From Stichopus chloronotus (Eukaryota > Echinodermata > Holothuroidea > Aspidochirotida > Stichopodidae): a stretch of 64,000 bases of DNA. The notes beneath the pieces are model-generated. The model saw only the letters and a list, made by a program, of their open reading frames with translations. It made no database searches and was not told where the DNA came from. Location of the stretch: the NCBI GenBank assembly GCA_021234535.1, contig CM037846.1, positions 20,105,814 to 20,169,813 on the forward strand, read 5' to 3'. Shown piece by piece: positions 1 through 13,197 of the stretch. Both the position numbers and the translations under genes were made by a program. The stretch's first letter is position 1; every line of letters starts with the position of its first letter.

Positions 1-197
1 TATATTTAAAGAGAATTTAGACCGTAACTTTGAAGCCTTGTAACATAACTGTGGTACGTATGTAATAAATCGTGCAGAAGAAATGTTCGTTTTGTCATTT
101 TCATAAGTTACAAGATTTCTACTAACTTTCTTTGCAAACAATAGATCGTCGCATTATATATTACATGATGATGAGTTATTCTGCTGGAAAAGTAGAA

Positions 198-415
198 ATA
201 AACACTAAGGATTACATTGAGTGTGTCAGGGACGTGAGAGAGGGGATTTTATTGTGGATAAATATACTAATTTTTACATTGTGTGTGTCAGGGTTGTCGG
301 GAAGGAGTTGATGTGGATAAATATACTAAGAATTACATAGTGTGTGCCAGGGGTATGGAGTGGAGGGTTGTGATGTTGATGACCACTAAGGATTACACTC
401 TGTGTGTGAGAGGCA
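198..415. repeat. Tandem repeat, ~60-bp unit, about 3.5 copies
   Basis: Four successive units start near 198, 258, 318 and 380. Each begins with a CACTAAGGATTACA-like phrase followed by GTGTGTCAGGG and then a G-rich stretch ending in TGGAT. The units are clearly diverged, so the array is old. The short reading frame through it comes from the repeat and is not a gene. Confidence 0.75.
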
Positions 416-430
416 TTGTTGGTTGTGAGG

Positions 431-1670
431 TGGCCGTGAACGGAAAGCTAAACGTTGCACAACTTAACACATTCATATACACAGACACACAGATTTCACA
501 CCCACTAAGGCGAATCTCACACTGAATCATTTTTATAATTATCTTTGTACCTTTCGTTAAAATTTGGATGAATGAAACTAAGTGGAATGCCACCCACTGA
601 CAAGGCAAATATTTTTAGGTTTGACAAAGACGTAGACTTATCTAGTTCGAAACTGATTTACGGCTAATCACCCGAAAATTTTTAGAAATTTAATTGAAGA
701 TGTGGAGATGCTGAGAATATCCACAGATCCACGAAACTAACGAAATTTTTTCAACCCTTTGTATAGGCATGTCTACTCCTGAGGTCAATCAGTACAAAAG
801 AAGTGCAACTATCCGACCTTTATTTCCTTGGTATAATCCACCAAAACTTGACATAACACCTCTTTTCCCTTTGTGTAATGCTTAGTTAATAAAGCACCAT
901 AATCAGTATCCATGACAACAAGGTTTCAAAAGTACTATGTCCAACGAGATGATAAAGTAATTTCCCCAAAGGGAGACTTGACAAAGAAGGCTTAGCTTTT
1001 TCTTTTCCAGAAGGGGAGGAGTGGGTCGGTAGGCGGTTGGGTGCATGTTGCGCGTACGCATATGAAAATAATTCAAGTGGCAGTGTTCAATTTCCTTTTT
1101 GATGATTGTCATTTTTGTAAAGTACAAAACATAAATTATTTGGCGTTGTATGCCAGAGCAAATGCTGTTGCCATCAGGGAGAGGCAGTTGTGTACCGGAA
1201 ATGAATTCACCATGTACACTGGAAACATGCGGTCTTAATGACATTGAAATGCGATGAAGATAATTAATGATTGTTTGTGAGTAGAGTTTGTCAAAACAAT
1301 ATATACAAATATATAACATATTTATGGAAATGGTACAGGTAATGTGGTGAGCGGGATTGAATGCCACTTGGTAGTACACTTATCACCTCTTCCTCTCATC
1401 AGTACTTTTCACCACATACTCGTGGCACACACCAGCTGCAAGGTATAAGTTTTAAATGCGAGCTAAGCGTTACACATTTGAAACTTTTCTTGTCGGAGTA
1501 AATGCTGGTAATGAGAATCACCTCACCTATCACCAACCTTTCATGGCGAGGGATCATTCCCATACCCATTCCCGTACCCCCTTAATAACGAAATGAACCT
1601 ATAACATACATATTATCAAACTTGTTTCACACTTTCTATTAATTTTCAATTCTTCAAAACATCCGTTGCT
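431..1670. other. Non-coding stretch, nothing recognised
   Basis: AT-rich sequence with only short chance reading frames in both strands. I see no splice-flanked exon, domain motif, tandem repeat or TIR pair. Confidence 0.5.
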
Positions 1671-1734
1671 GGTATGCTCATATTTATTCATAACAACATA
1701 CCACGCGTAGTAGCTCCAGGAGGAAGAAAGGCTA

Positions 1735-2015
1735 AAGGTCACATGTCACAAAATCAGAAAGAGATTTATGCATTTATTTCCAGATATTTGAATATAAAAT
1801 GTTATCTTGACATTATTGTTGGCCCTACAAAATTCAGACTCCCAAGACAGCCTAGCCGTCAATCACATGTTACGTGAAATCAAACACACCAATGAGAGTG
1901 GATATGACTATTCATGTACGCAAAACTGGGACTTAAAAATGTTCTTCTGTATAACATATTTGACTTTCAGTGTCAAAATATGAGAAATTTTCAACTCATA
2001 TTGCGGATTAAATGA
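1735..2015 (+). repeat. Dispersed repeat, copy of 16.92-17.22 kb
   Basis: This segment aligns by eye with 16925-17220 over most of its length. Shared phrases include TGTCACAAAATC, CCAGATATTTGAA, ACAAAATTCAGACTC and TTTTCAACTCATATT. Many substitutions separate the copies. Both contain short reading frames, but the match is at DNA level with shifted frames, so I treat it as an interspersed repeat of unknown class. Confidence 0.65.
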
Positions 2016-2439
2016 AAACAGCTAATCTTTATGTACTGCAGAATTAAAAATCTAGTTGTTAGGAGAAGGTACTAACTTTTAGTATTATATGCATATTTGA
2101 ACGTCTGATGGATTTTTGAAAATATTACACATGTAAGAGTACACAATACAAAAGTTACGTAAAATCATGAAATGAAGAAAAACAATGTCATGAGATCAAA
2201 TCTTCCATAAATCATCTTATGCACACTGTTTTGACGAGATGAAGCTTTCGGAGGAGATTTATATTGGTGAAACAGAATGAGTTAACACCAATGTAAAGCT
2301 CGTTTCTTTGTTTGCCAAGTTGGCTCATTTTGCATAAGTTATTCCCCTTTAAATAGCCATCAAGTGGACGACGCCATTACTGCTTTGTGGTGGCTTGGAG
2401 GGTACTCACTGTACGGTCTAAAAGTTAATGTGAATAAGA

Positions 2440-2800
2440 AAGTTCAGTTGGATGTTTTAGGAAGTTAAGTGCTTATTCAGGAACATTGAAATGGATATTT
2501 AAGCAAGTTAATGTAGATATTTCATATGGTTAAAGTGGATATTTTAAGGAAGTTAAAGTGGACATTTAAGTCAGTTAATGTAGATATTTAAGGAAGCTTA
2601 AGGGGGACGTTTAAGGAAATTAAAGTGCATATCATAGATTTTTGCTGTTGGTATGTAAAGAAGTTAAAGTAAATATTAAGGGAATTTGAAGTGGGTATGT
2701 AAGGAAGCTGGGTGGATATTTGAGAAAATTGAAATAGATCTTTAAGTGTATGTTTAAGGAAATCAAAGTGAATATATAGTGAAAGTAATGTGCATTTTTA
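2440..2800. repeat. Degenerate tandem repeat, ~27-bp phrase
   Basis: A phrase of the form AAGGAAGTTAAAGTGGATATTT recurs about a dozen times with many substitutions and spacer changes. It is a simple-phrase minisatellite with no coding content. Confidence 0.7.
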
Positions 2801-2884
2801 GGACAAATGAAAAAGTTGCTTCTCCCTTCTTGGCTACCATACGAACCATACGAACGAACGTTTTGATCCAAGGCTTTCGAGTTC

Positions 2885-3250
2885 TTTTATTTTTATAGAG
2901 GTCAAAGTTATTTGAGGTCAATAGAGGTCATAGTGTGAGAACATTGTAGACATGACATCTCAGTAAGGGAAAGGTACTGGAACTTCAAATTTAGTGCGTA
3001 GGTAGTCTTTTGTAAGTAGGTCAAAGGTCATTTGAGGTTACTAGAGGTTGAAGTATAAACATCAATTAAGGAATCTTTGCAACTGAAGGTTGCCGGATCT
3101 TCAAACTGTCAACGTTGGTAGCCCTTGATGATGATCTCTGCCATTTCTCATGGCGGTCAAACGTCAAGTTAAGTCAGTAGGGATTATTATTTGTAAACTT
3201 CTAAACATGGTATCCAGCTAATAGTTGGGTGTTTGAACTTCAAACTGGTA
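2885..3250 (+). repeat. AGGTCA-type tandem repeat family, ~2.5 units
   Basis: Diverged units of the family that dominates 33.0-42.0 kb. AGGTCAAAGGTCATTTGAGG is present near 3000, followed by an 'ACTAGAGG' phrase. The intervening 'AACAT..GTAGACATGACATCTCAGTAAGGGAA' type sequence matches the rest of the unit. Confidence 0.7.
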
Positions 3251-3289
3251 GGCTATGTATTTGTCCTTTGTTTTCCATGAATATTGGCA

Positions 3290-4360
3290 TTTACACATGG
3301 CTACTTTATGCAGAGAAAGAAGATTTAACCTCAGTTCTTTTTTCGCCCGCGTCCACCTTTGTTAACTAAAATAACAGGGCACCAAATTGAACCAAATTAA
3401 AGCCCATCTCCACTGGCTAAGATAGGTGTGTCATTTTCACTGCTATGATAGTCTTAACATGAAAGAAAAAAAATTCCATTGCTCTTTTCCTTTCTCTCTA
3501 TGCACCGTCTTACGAAATGACATCACAAATGCCTTTTCAGATGTTCCTTAAATTACAGTTGACAGATCTTTTTTCCTTTTTTGCAGTTATGTTTTCCTTT
3601 AACGATTTACCATTTCCACTATCACATCCATTTTTTATTTTTTTGTGGGGTGCACTAAATTCGCGCAATGTGAATGGTCTTTTATCTGAAGAACTGACAC
3701 GAAAACATTGGTCTTAATTTGGTGTACGGGTATCTATGTTAAACAGTAACGAGGAGAGCAACAGTGAGATATCTGTGATAAAATATTAACTTAAGGCACA
3801 ATTTGGCCAATTTTTGAAAGTTTGTTGTGCCTGTGCACCCACTTCCCCTCTCTCATCTGCCTTCCTCTCCCCACTTTTCAATGGTGGGTTTCTACACATT
3901 GTATTATGATGCTCAAAAACAACATCCTTGGGGCAATCATTTTCTCTCAGTATCTTGAAGTTTATATGACTGTCGTTATCCACAGAAGAATTGAAGAGCT
4001 TTTACATTTTTCCAGCTCTTCAACATTTCTTATAACTACACCGTTTGAAGATTCAACAGCTTCCATGATGCCAAGAAGATATGTGACTGAAGTTATTCAT
4101 GAACAGATCAAACTGACACGTGATGCAATTACCTTCATCGATATCCATAAATATACTCAGCTATGGATACAAACAATTTGGTCTACATAAACACTGATTT
4201 ACTGATGGACTAACGGTTAACAAAATGTTTTTAATTTAGTAATAGTTCCATTCATACTGTTTCCTTATCGTGGGCGCACGGAGCTGCACTTGTCCAAGTG
4301 GCAGCTCCCTGGTGGAAGTGAAATCCTTCGATTGTGGGTTCTGTGCTTTAACATTTAGGA
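3290..4360 (-). repeat. ~1-kb dispersed repeat, inverted partner of 42.04-43.10 kb
   Basis: The reverse complement of 42040-43100 follows this segment along its length. Shared landmarks are GAGCTGCACTTGTCCAAGTG near 4280, the CACTTCCCC/TCTCTCATCTGCCTTCC block near 3840, TTTGGTGTACG near 3718, CCACTGGCTAAG near 3412 and TTTACACATGGCTAC near 3290. The copies differ at many positions and by indels. No transposase or RT motif is visible, so this is probably a non-autonomous transposable element or an old segmental repeat. Reading frames inside it are not genes. Confidence 0.75.
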
Positions 4361-5319
4361 GAGAAAAGAAAAACGAAAACAGAAACAACACAACAAATGA
4401 GAGAGGAATGATTGTGGCCCAATGGGTAGTAAAGAGGAGATATTATATAAACCTTATCTCAAGGTGTTTTTTCTTGAACATTTCAGATCTGACTGTGAAA
4501 TGTTATTCCACGGATCGCAAAGGTAGTATTGCATCGAAGGATTCAATAAATTACACTTAATAAGAAATAAAATTACACACCATAAAAGAATGTGCTCTTT
4601 AGAAATAAAAAATGCCTTTATCGTTAATCTTCCATATTCTCACCTATTTGATAAAAGTTTGAAAACAAATATCTACGCCATGTTTCTTTTCACAGAAATC
4701 TCATTCATGAGATTGTTAATAACGTTAGATAGATTTTTTTTTTGGGGGGGAGGGGACTAAATATTTAAAAATTAGCGAAATTGGACCCTGTGGTGAATGT
4801 GTGGCACTTCCTTGCGAATAACCATTCTCTAGTCTAATGCAAACCATTTCTTTTGAAAATAAGACTACATTAGGACAAATAGACCACAACGTGGTTGTTC
4901 CCATAGCTTTTTACAACCGTAAGAGTACAGCCAGTTCTTTTGTGAACTTTTGAAAAAGCGGGAATCATAGCACATTGATTTCCGAGCCGGGAATTCTTAG
5001 AAAGTTACCAATTAATTGTAGCACCACGGGGCTAAAGTATAGACCCTGTTGTTAAAGTTGATGGACCATAAATATTAAGATTTGAATAATTTTAAAAAGC
5101 CATCTGTGCAACATCTGTGTCACGTGACTTCCTTTGCAATCAGTGCACATCACTGATGCCACCGATCATCAAAACTCTCTCTGTGGGAAGGAACATTGCT
5201 CTATACCGACTAGGAAGAAATCTCATCTCAATATAACATCTAATTTGACCACAAAGTAGCTTTCTGTGGTTTTCTTATTCATTTGGAGGAAATTGCTAGC
5301 ACTAAAAGAGTTAATGCTA
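4361..5319. other. Non-coding stretch, nothing recognised
   Basis: AT-rich sequence with a short poly-T/poly-G run near 4735-4755. I see no exon-like, tandem-repeat or TIR structure. Confidence 0.45.
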
Positions 5320-5450
5320 AGCTTGTGCAAAAATCATTTGAAATATCGGAAACTAAGACAGACAAAGTGGAACCTTTATACCTTACCATACTGATCATGC
5401 AACCAACATTCTCACGAGAGATGATTGATTTCACTATGCTTTGCCTTTTT
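5320..5450 (+). repeat. Copy of the host repeat that contains the 29.3-kb insertion; empty site
   Basis: This segment matches both flanks of the transposon at 29318-31111. 'AAATCATTTGAAATATCGGAAACTAAGACAGACA' type sequence matches the left flank. 'TTACCATACTGATCATGCAACC' type sequence, continuing to GAGATGATTGATTTCA, matches the right flank. The single TTA at 5383-5385 corresponds to the TTA found on each side of the inserted element. There is an 18-bp length difference just left of the site. Confidence 0.75.
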
Positions 5451-7190
5451 TGATAGTGATGCGTCAATGAAAAAAATTCCAACATAAAAAGGAAATTTAG
5501 TCCAACGAATTACAATACACACTGTAGTTATGAGTGCCCGGCAACCAATGTTAATCGGTGATGTATCTTACTTGTCTTCATTCACTGGTAAAACTAAGTA
5601 GTATTCATAGTCTTTAGCTAATCATGTATTCATATAAGTAACTGGATCACTGCATAACTTCGCTCTTTATGATCACTTGTAGGACGAATACAATTTCGTC
5701 CCATCGACCACCGACGGAGAATGATAAAACAACAAACGTTAATAAAAAAGTATTCCTGCATCGATATGGGCAACCAAGTTTACAAGACATTTCTTTGTAT
5801 AATTTCAACGGTTTTAATCTAACCTCTGTCCACGGTTATGACGATCACATTTTCATCGTCAAAAAAGAAAACAGCAACAACAAGGAGAAAAAATACATAG
5901 AAGAGCAGATTTTACCTGTTAATGTTTAGCAATACTACCTCATTTCATTTTAAATGTGCAATTAACAAGCCACTGCATAACTAGATGATCATACATGACG
6001 TACGTCTGTGTGTGGCGTTTTTATACCACCATGCTGGATTATTGAATTTTCTGATAATGGTTGTAATGCTAATCAACGCCCGTCATATTATCCCCCCATA
6101 TTCCTAGATGCTTTGCAAGTTCGCTGAGGTATACTGTACATTTGTGCTCATTCTTGTTATACCTTACAACGAATTAAGAGTCATACAGAGAAAACACACT
6201 GTTTTAGTATTGCAATTCTTCTTAAAACAAACAGTGTCTGTTCGAATGGAAAAATCCATCCTTAAGACAACGGACAACATTTCCTGCCACACCGGTCTCG
6301 CCGTAGTTACCTCGTCTGGTGTCTTTGTACACGATCTTTCAGCACATCAATTTTCAATTTTTGGTGAAACACCACACACACTCATCGAGGTTCCATCGTT
6401 TGGTTCGAATCTTCGATTTTCCCTTCTCCAGTTTTAATATCTCCTGCTAGCTTATTCATCAAAGTTAATAGACATTCCCTTGACATATACAAGCTGATAA
6501 CATATAGCTGGCTCAGTTTTCCCTCTTGGAATTTTTTTTTTGAGCGATCAACCATCAAGGGCACTTAAAACTGATTTGTAAGTGACACCCGCTGCAAGCA
6601 ACATTAAATGTTTAAACGCTGTAACGTTCAAAGCTGGTGTGGTTATGCACTGTTTTCCTTACATAACCTTGGTATAACAAATCCAGCAAACCGGCGCATG
6701 AGTACTACACGTCCGCTGTGAGGACAAAACACTAGGTGATCTTCTAGATCTAGGACACAATCTACTGTGACATAAAAGGTTGGAGAAAGTGTCTGTAAGA
6801 CATATATTCTCTAACGTGGACATGCTCTCCTTAGGAAAGTGTCCCCAGTCACGGACGGTATTCTCTGTCACACCGGCACCCCTATTTCCCAACAATCCTA
6901 CGTTGCAACACTTCTAGTATATATCAGACACCATTTGACATGATATATCATATGATAACGTTGATTATATCATGCAAAAAAACAAACTTTAAAACAAAGT
7001 TTAAACTAGTGTGTAGAACAATAACAGCGTCAATAAATAGCATTCAACAGTAATGCATGTAGTACCATATCTTGTGCATTTGTTAATTTGTAAATATGTG
7101 TGCTAATGGCCGGAGAGAACTTATACAATTGAGACTGTGATACCATTGGTTTTGGGGCCAAACACTGCTCCTTATCCATGAGACCCACAG
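5451..7190. other. Non-coding stretch, nothing recognised
   Basis: Only short chance reading frames, none flanked by convincing splice sites. A hydrophobic N-terminus begins near 6108 but lacks any conserved motif. Confidence 0.4.
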
Positions 7191-7335
7191 CGTTGTTCTA
7201 GACCCCTGTTGTCTGACTATACGTTTGTCGGAACATAAGTGTGTCGGAATATATGTCAGTTCCCGTCCGAACAGGGAAATGTTAACTCCCTTGTTTGACC
7301 CAATGTTAACTCCCTTATTCGAACGTGTTTGAAAT
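7190..7335 (+). repeat. Short phrase array, related to 43.78-44.26 kb
   Basis: It contains TTGTCGGAACATA then TGTCGGAATATA, and then two copies of an 'AATGTTAACTCCCTT' phrase. The TGTCGG-A-ATA phrase and the preceding GACCCCTGTT match the opening of the array at 43780, so this looks like a shorter or truncated relative. Confidence 0.5.
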
Positions 7336-8249
7336 GAACTTGAGGAATAGCTCCAAATTCCTGGATGTTACATTTATCCGAACCAAAAAGTTTGTACCAA
7401 ATTTAGAAAACGATCAGAATGTAAGTACATAAACTCAGCTGCTTAAAGAGAGAGTGGGCAGGACAGCCAATTGCAACAAATTCCTCGTGACGTTTATGTG
7501 ACGATAATGTTCTGGTACAGAAACGACCCCACAACACTTCAACAGAAGGAACAAATAAAAAGAGACTTTGAAGGAGCGAAAACATTTCTCGTTTCCCTTT
7601 ATTTAAAAAGGGACAATGTGACTAGAATTATTACCCTCATATATATTTATCAACATCTCAAATCGTAAGCTGAGTATTCGTGGGTTAAGTAACCGTCACG
7701 GATCTCAATTACTCGCATGTTACACCATGTATGTACAAGATTCTTGCAACGTTTGGTAAAACTATACATGTAATAGAATTAGCTGCAGAAACAATTCTGA
7801 AATTTGCCATTTCCTTATATTAGTTCATGTTGTACGTAATTGTTATTAAACGATTTTGTTGTTGTTTTGATAGTGTCTCAAATGCTGGATTCAGGGGATG
7901 TTAAACTAGGACTAATGTGATTCCTGTCTGTCTTGTTTACGTGATCACTCGACGATCCCTTTCCCGTTTGAAGTCCATTCTACTTGCATTTTATCTGTTT
8001 ATTACTACTTTGTGTTTATGTAGCCCAGTTACTGCTCTTCCAATAGGCCTACATTGGTGATGCTTTGTTCAAGGAATGGCAAGTGTGAGCTGTTTTTGTG
8101 TTACCTACCTACATGCATTTATATCATGCTGAATATTTAGTAGCTAAAAGTAAATTCGTTGTCTTCTCAGGTTGGCCAGGTCGAGTGCGTGGCTAGAGCT
8201 TTAGTTAATGGGACTATGTCAGTGCTGTAGGCTGCCAGACAATTCTCCT

Positions 8250-8450
8250 CCTGCAAAAATACTCTTGGACATCCACTCCCCGATCTTATACCACACAGAA
8301 AATTATCCCAGGACAAAATCCCCAGGAGGAACATTTTCTAAGATAAGTACCCCCGATATAAACCCCCTCAGACCCACACTCACAAGGACAAGTACCCCCC
8401 GAGAATAAGCATTCGCCTGACAATTACCCCAGGACAAAGTTTTTCTAGAC
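8250..8450 (-). repeat. Phrase array with GGACAA.TACCCC motif
   Basis: Repeated 'CCCCAGGACAA' and 'AAGTACCCCC' phrases recur every ~20 bp. On the reverse strand these read TTGTCC..GGGGTA, the same phrase as the plus-strand array at 13440-13680. Spacing and sequence are degenerate. The overlapping reading frame is a by-product of the repeat. Confidence 0.6.
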
Positions 8451-8939
8451 AATTAGTAACCACGAAGTAACAATTATTAACCATTACCCTCAGGTTCCCC
8501 CAAGGTCACCACCCCGTGATTACACTCGAGAAGGAAGACGCGCTGAAATACACCAATGCACAAATACTTCCCCTCGGTGTTCGATTACGTGCCCATCGCA
8601 AAGCCCGTGAATTCAACCACTGAAATGGCGCGAACGATTTTTTTAGCTGGTGAATCCAATTGGGTCAGGAAGGCAGGGAAAATCGTTTCGTTTCAGCAAC
8701 TTCGTAATGTGCATATTTAAAGAAATTTCTACAAACCTTTGGAACAAAAAAGGAGATCCACGTATTCTAAAGCTGATTTGAAAGCTCGAAAATCCTGAAT
8801 GTGGTTTTTAAATGTCGTGAGCCAGTACGATCGCTGGACCCGATTGTTTATAGGGGTGAACTAAATGGGCCCTCACAAACACTTGACGAAAAGAAAAATC
8901 CCGACAAAATTCCTTTAATTGATTTTGGTAAGGCTTCTG

Positions 8940-9080
8940 GCAAATCAATTGGCAAATCAAGGCAAGCAAGCAAAACAAGAAAAAGCACAGAGAAAAGCCA
9001 CTGAGAAAAGCACAAAGACAACACAAAGAAAACACAAGGACAAGCAAGAAGGAAAGCAAGAAGAAAACACAAAGGGAAGC
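8940..9080 (+). repeat. Low-complexity A-rich AAGCAA/AAGCACA tract
   Basis: Imperfect runs of GGCAAGCAAGCAAAACAAGAA and AAAGCACAGAG type words. The predicted lysine/glutamine-rich peptides are products of this low complexity. Confidence 0.7.
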
Positions 9081-12000
9081 ACGTCTGGGAACAATAAACA
9101 CCTGCAAACAATAGAATGACTTGTCAATATATGTAATGTTCCCTTCACACCCATTAACGTTAGCCTAACAACAGCAACCAGTGCGATAGAGTAAGCCTAA
9201 GCTTCTATGCGCACCTCCAATAGTTTCACCTAACAGTATCCTGATATAGCCTACACCTTTGACCCAACCGTACCTGACAAAAATGACTTCTTGTTAAACC
9301 CCAGCCTTTTACATCAATTACAGCCCATCACCGATCCTCTATCCCTTACAAAAACATCACTATTCCTAACCCAATCTGACACCTCTAACCATTTTACTTG
9401 AAACAAAGAGCCCTCACCGTGCAAGGCGGCTTAACACACTGCTCTCTGCCCTGCATGCTATGGATCCACGAGGAGAGAGGGCGATCTCGTGGGGCGAATC
9501 TGCTTTAAACTGCAAGGGGATCGGCAGGGTGAGATAATTCCGCTGATACCGGACACAATAATTAACTTTAAATTCCTCAAACCAAATGCCCTATTTCCCT
9601 TTGAGCGTCAATTTGTTCTTAAGTGACGGATCAACTTTCGTTGAAAAGCAGTAAAGCAGTGTTAAAGTGGCTAAAGTAGCTTTTATTAGCGTCGCAACAG
9701 TATAAACTTTTAAGAGGCCAGGTAAATAAAGACGCCCTACACATGGCTTCTGAGAAATACGTTTTTTCCAGTCGTAATTTTAGACGTAGGCATAACGTAG
9801 GTCCTGTTGGGGTTCAGTCTTAAGTTACTCAGGTATATAACAAATGAAAGAACCCTAGGTCTACACGCTAAATTTTAATTTTATCTTTAATGTTATGTGA
9901 CGCTACACAACATGCAGTCATGGAGCAGAGGGATTCGAATTGACTGTCCTGACCATTTAGTATGGACGTTGCTAAATAAGACAATGACACACAGAAAGCA
10001 TAATTTGGGTTGACCGACAAGTGAATATATTGTGCTAAGCGCTGACTGTATTGCACAAAACAACTAATTGCAACTAACGGCAAATTTGGGATCGATACAT
10101 AAACGTGGATCAATACATAAACATGGGATCAATGCATAACCATCACATATGATCCACTACCCTCAGTGCACTGAACTATTAAAGTGCCAAACACATAGTG
10201 GTACGCATGCATATTATCGCGACTGTCGCCAAGTAGGATACCTCTTAGGTCGGTCCCTCGATGACATGACGTAAGTAACTGCGCTGGCGTCCAGACTCAT
10301 TTATACTATGGGAGGCCAGGCCTCCTTCTTGGTGCCACGTTCACAAATTTACAGCCATACTCTATCCCAGGAGCGCAACCAGTATACCCTCATCCCTCGA
10401 CGGATGAAAGAATGAAAGATAAAGCATGTAAAGGTGGCCTGCTTCAGTAGAGCTGGCAGCCAAAGATATTACCCCCAGTACACGTAACGGTTGAGGTACA
10501 GCAGTTGCATAGAACCCCCCCCCCCCCAGCTAGGCCATAGCCGCCATCACAATGCCTTCGGACTGGTGGGTTTCATAGAAAATAATATAGAAACAGAGAA
10601 AATTAATACTTTGAAACAGAGAATACTTTGATGCACAACTTCAGATGTGTGTTAAAGCCGGTACAAGGCGTCAGTCAGCTAATCAATTCATTTGGTCAGC
10701 AAACAAGTATTTAGCCCGCCAAGGCATGTGCTATTAACCCGTTTTTAACACTAATACTACTAACAGCTAAAAACAATGAAATAATGTGAAATAATATGTA
10801 CATTAAGTATGGAATCATTATCAGTAAATCCCTCAGGTACCCAATAACACAAAATGAAGGTACCCTCTCAAGGTAACGGGGTCTAACACCTTAATTAGAA
10901 TAAGATGTCAGCTGGGAACCAATGGATATACACGAAAACAAAGGTAGGAGATACCCATTCAAGGTCACAGGGTCTAACACCTTAAAGGTCCTTTGGAGAG
11001 TGCCACTAAAATAAGGCCTATGAATGAATACTATAACTACACCAAGTGAAACAATCATACATGTGACCACAACACACAGACAACATAGGTTCTAAAACTA
11101 TGTGACCAACCTTGTAACCTTAGCAATTTGGCCCACTTCAGCCGAACCCGTCACATACAACATGGCAATGCCAATAGCGAGTGGCCAAGGTCATTTTAGC
11201 CTTGCCAAGGAAGTTACCTCCATGGACTCAGTGATTACAAATAAAAGATTTATGTACAGTAAAATGGGTTATATACATGTCAGGAAGTGGCAGTATTAAT
11301 CAAAGCTAACGATGACTCAAGATATAAATGCACTCTAAACTTGCCACCCAGGGATTACTTCAATAAGCGACGACTATCCCTGAAATGAATACCATGAAAT
11401 ATGGAATCAATAGGGCACAAACAATATAACCCCTTTCTTTATTAAAGGCCCTTAATTTGGCCTTCTCAGCCAAATGACAGGGCCTTAAACATTACCTCTT
11501 GCCATCACCTATTGCATCTATCAAGGCAATTGCGAACACCATGCAGATTGCACACAGACTCAGTGTGGCGCGATTAGTATGTTAATTAAATATGAGTAGA
11601 TACTCTAGCATATAACCGTAGTGGAAGTATGGCCACATAAATAAGGCTGTTCAGTTCTGGATGATCAAAAATAATCTGCCCTTAACATCGATATGAACAA
11701 ATATACTACACATCATACATAGTGTATAAAGCTTCCCCAAGGCCTGGCTAACACCCCGAGAAAACTGGTCTTGAATTCATAATGTTGGGGAAAGGCTATT
11801 GACAAGAGACAAAATACTAATATTACAAAACGCAAAAAAGTAGGGCAACCCTTTTAAACTTCGGCACAGCAACCAGATGTTGCCCACAAATTTTACTTAA
11901 TGCAAATGATTCTAACAGGGATCCAAAAAGAAAAAGTTTCGTAGTCATGGCAGTCAGATGGTTATGCAATACTCTTACCTGGTGGGTTTCAGAGAGAAAT

Positions 12001-13190
12001 CCAACAGAGAAAATAATATTTACTTTGATGCACAACTTCTGAGGAGGTAGACAAGGTTTGCATCACCCAGAATTGCCCTAAGTTCATACAGGGCACTGAA
12101 AAAGAGGAGAGAGAAAAGCGAAGGAAAAGAAAAACCAAAGAAAAAAAACGTAAGAAAACTTAAAGTAATATAGTGCAGGGAAACACCCTTAGACCATTCA
12201 CCCCTACAGTTACTAGTAAGCCTAACAACTTTCCAAAGACCGTCATTGATTGAAATCAGGCTGCCAAGGAATATTACATGGCTACCATTGCAAATCACGC
12301 CACTACTACTTGTAACACTACTACAAACTAGAAGAATTGAACTTGCAGACAAGTACATCAAAGCCCATTGGGACTGTGAACACATGCTGCACCCCTGATA
12401 GCAGATTCGCCCAGTAACCTGTACGGCTTAGGCTACGAGATATGTACATCTAAAATGAGATTGACAAACTGTAACACAAACAAGTAAGCCTGGCCTAGGT
12501 GGTACAACGGCACGCACCCAGAGCCACGTATGTGCGGCTCCGAGAACGCACACGAAACACCACCACAGTGAATTCACAAATGTCAAGTAATGCCTGCATA
12601 TATATTAACCTACAAACGCTGTGAAAATCGAAGTGGGAGTAATGCAGGTAATGCTAGGCCTAATAAACTCCTCCAGCAACGGATTCTGGCCGTAAACTCA
12701 AGATACTTCTTCAAGTAGCGAAGTGAAAAAGAAGGAACACAATGATCGCACTAATATATCGTTGGTTGTAGTATGGTGGTCATCACTACTACCGGGAAGC
12801 TTGCGCGTTAGCCGCATATGTCACTGTCAGTACCAATTTGAAGCGACAATGAACAGAGTGCTGGGTAGGTGGAAACGACTTGAAGCAATCAATCGAATCC
12901 CCTATTTTCCCTGAGTGAAAATCGGTAATATTTCGAAAGGGTACGGTGTTACACACAATGATAAAATTCAAAGGGTCTTGCAAGCAGGCTAAAATGGCGA
13001 TTAGCACTTGATAAAACAATAGAAATGTCTGCGTCACTGTTCACCTTCCTGTTGAATATGCCATTATACGTGTGTGCTCAGGAACGTATAACGCAACTAT
13101 TCGTGGGCACCAACGCAGGTGAAAATGAGAAAAAAATTCACACGACGAGCTGAGTTAATCCAAGAATCGAAGCTAGGGGCTTCGATTAAT
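9081..13190. other. Long non-coding stretch with one local duplication
   Basis: No exon-like signal is recognised in this 4.1-kb interval. 10557-10650 and 11978-12040 share CTGGTGGGTTTCA, ACAGAGAAAAT and ACTTTGATGCACAACTTC, so they are a local direct duplication. A poly-C run lies at ~10507-10519. Confidence 0.5.
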
Positions 13191-13197
13191 TTCAAAT

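Noticed and set aside
6400..6425. GGTTCGAATC, a tRNA T-arm-like word
   Set aside because: No A-box, acceptor pairing or cloverleaf could be built around it. Similar words elsewhere failed too.
8801..9119. Lysine-rich frames and their minus-strand hydrophobic shadows
   Set aside because: They come from an A-rich low-complexity tract. Composition explains both strands.
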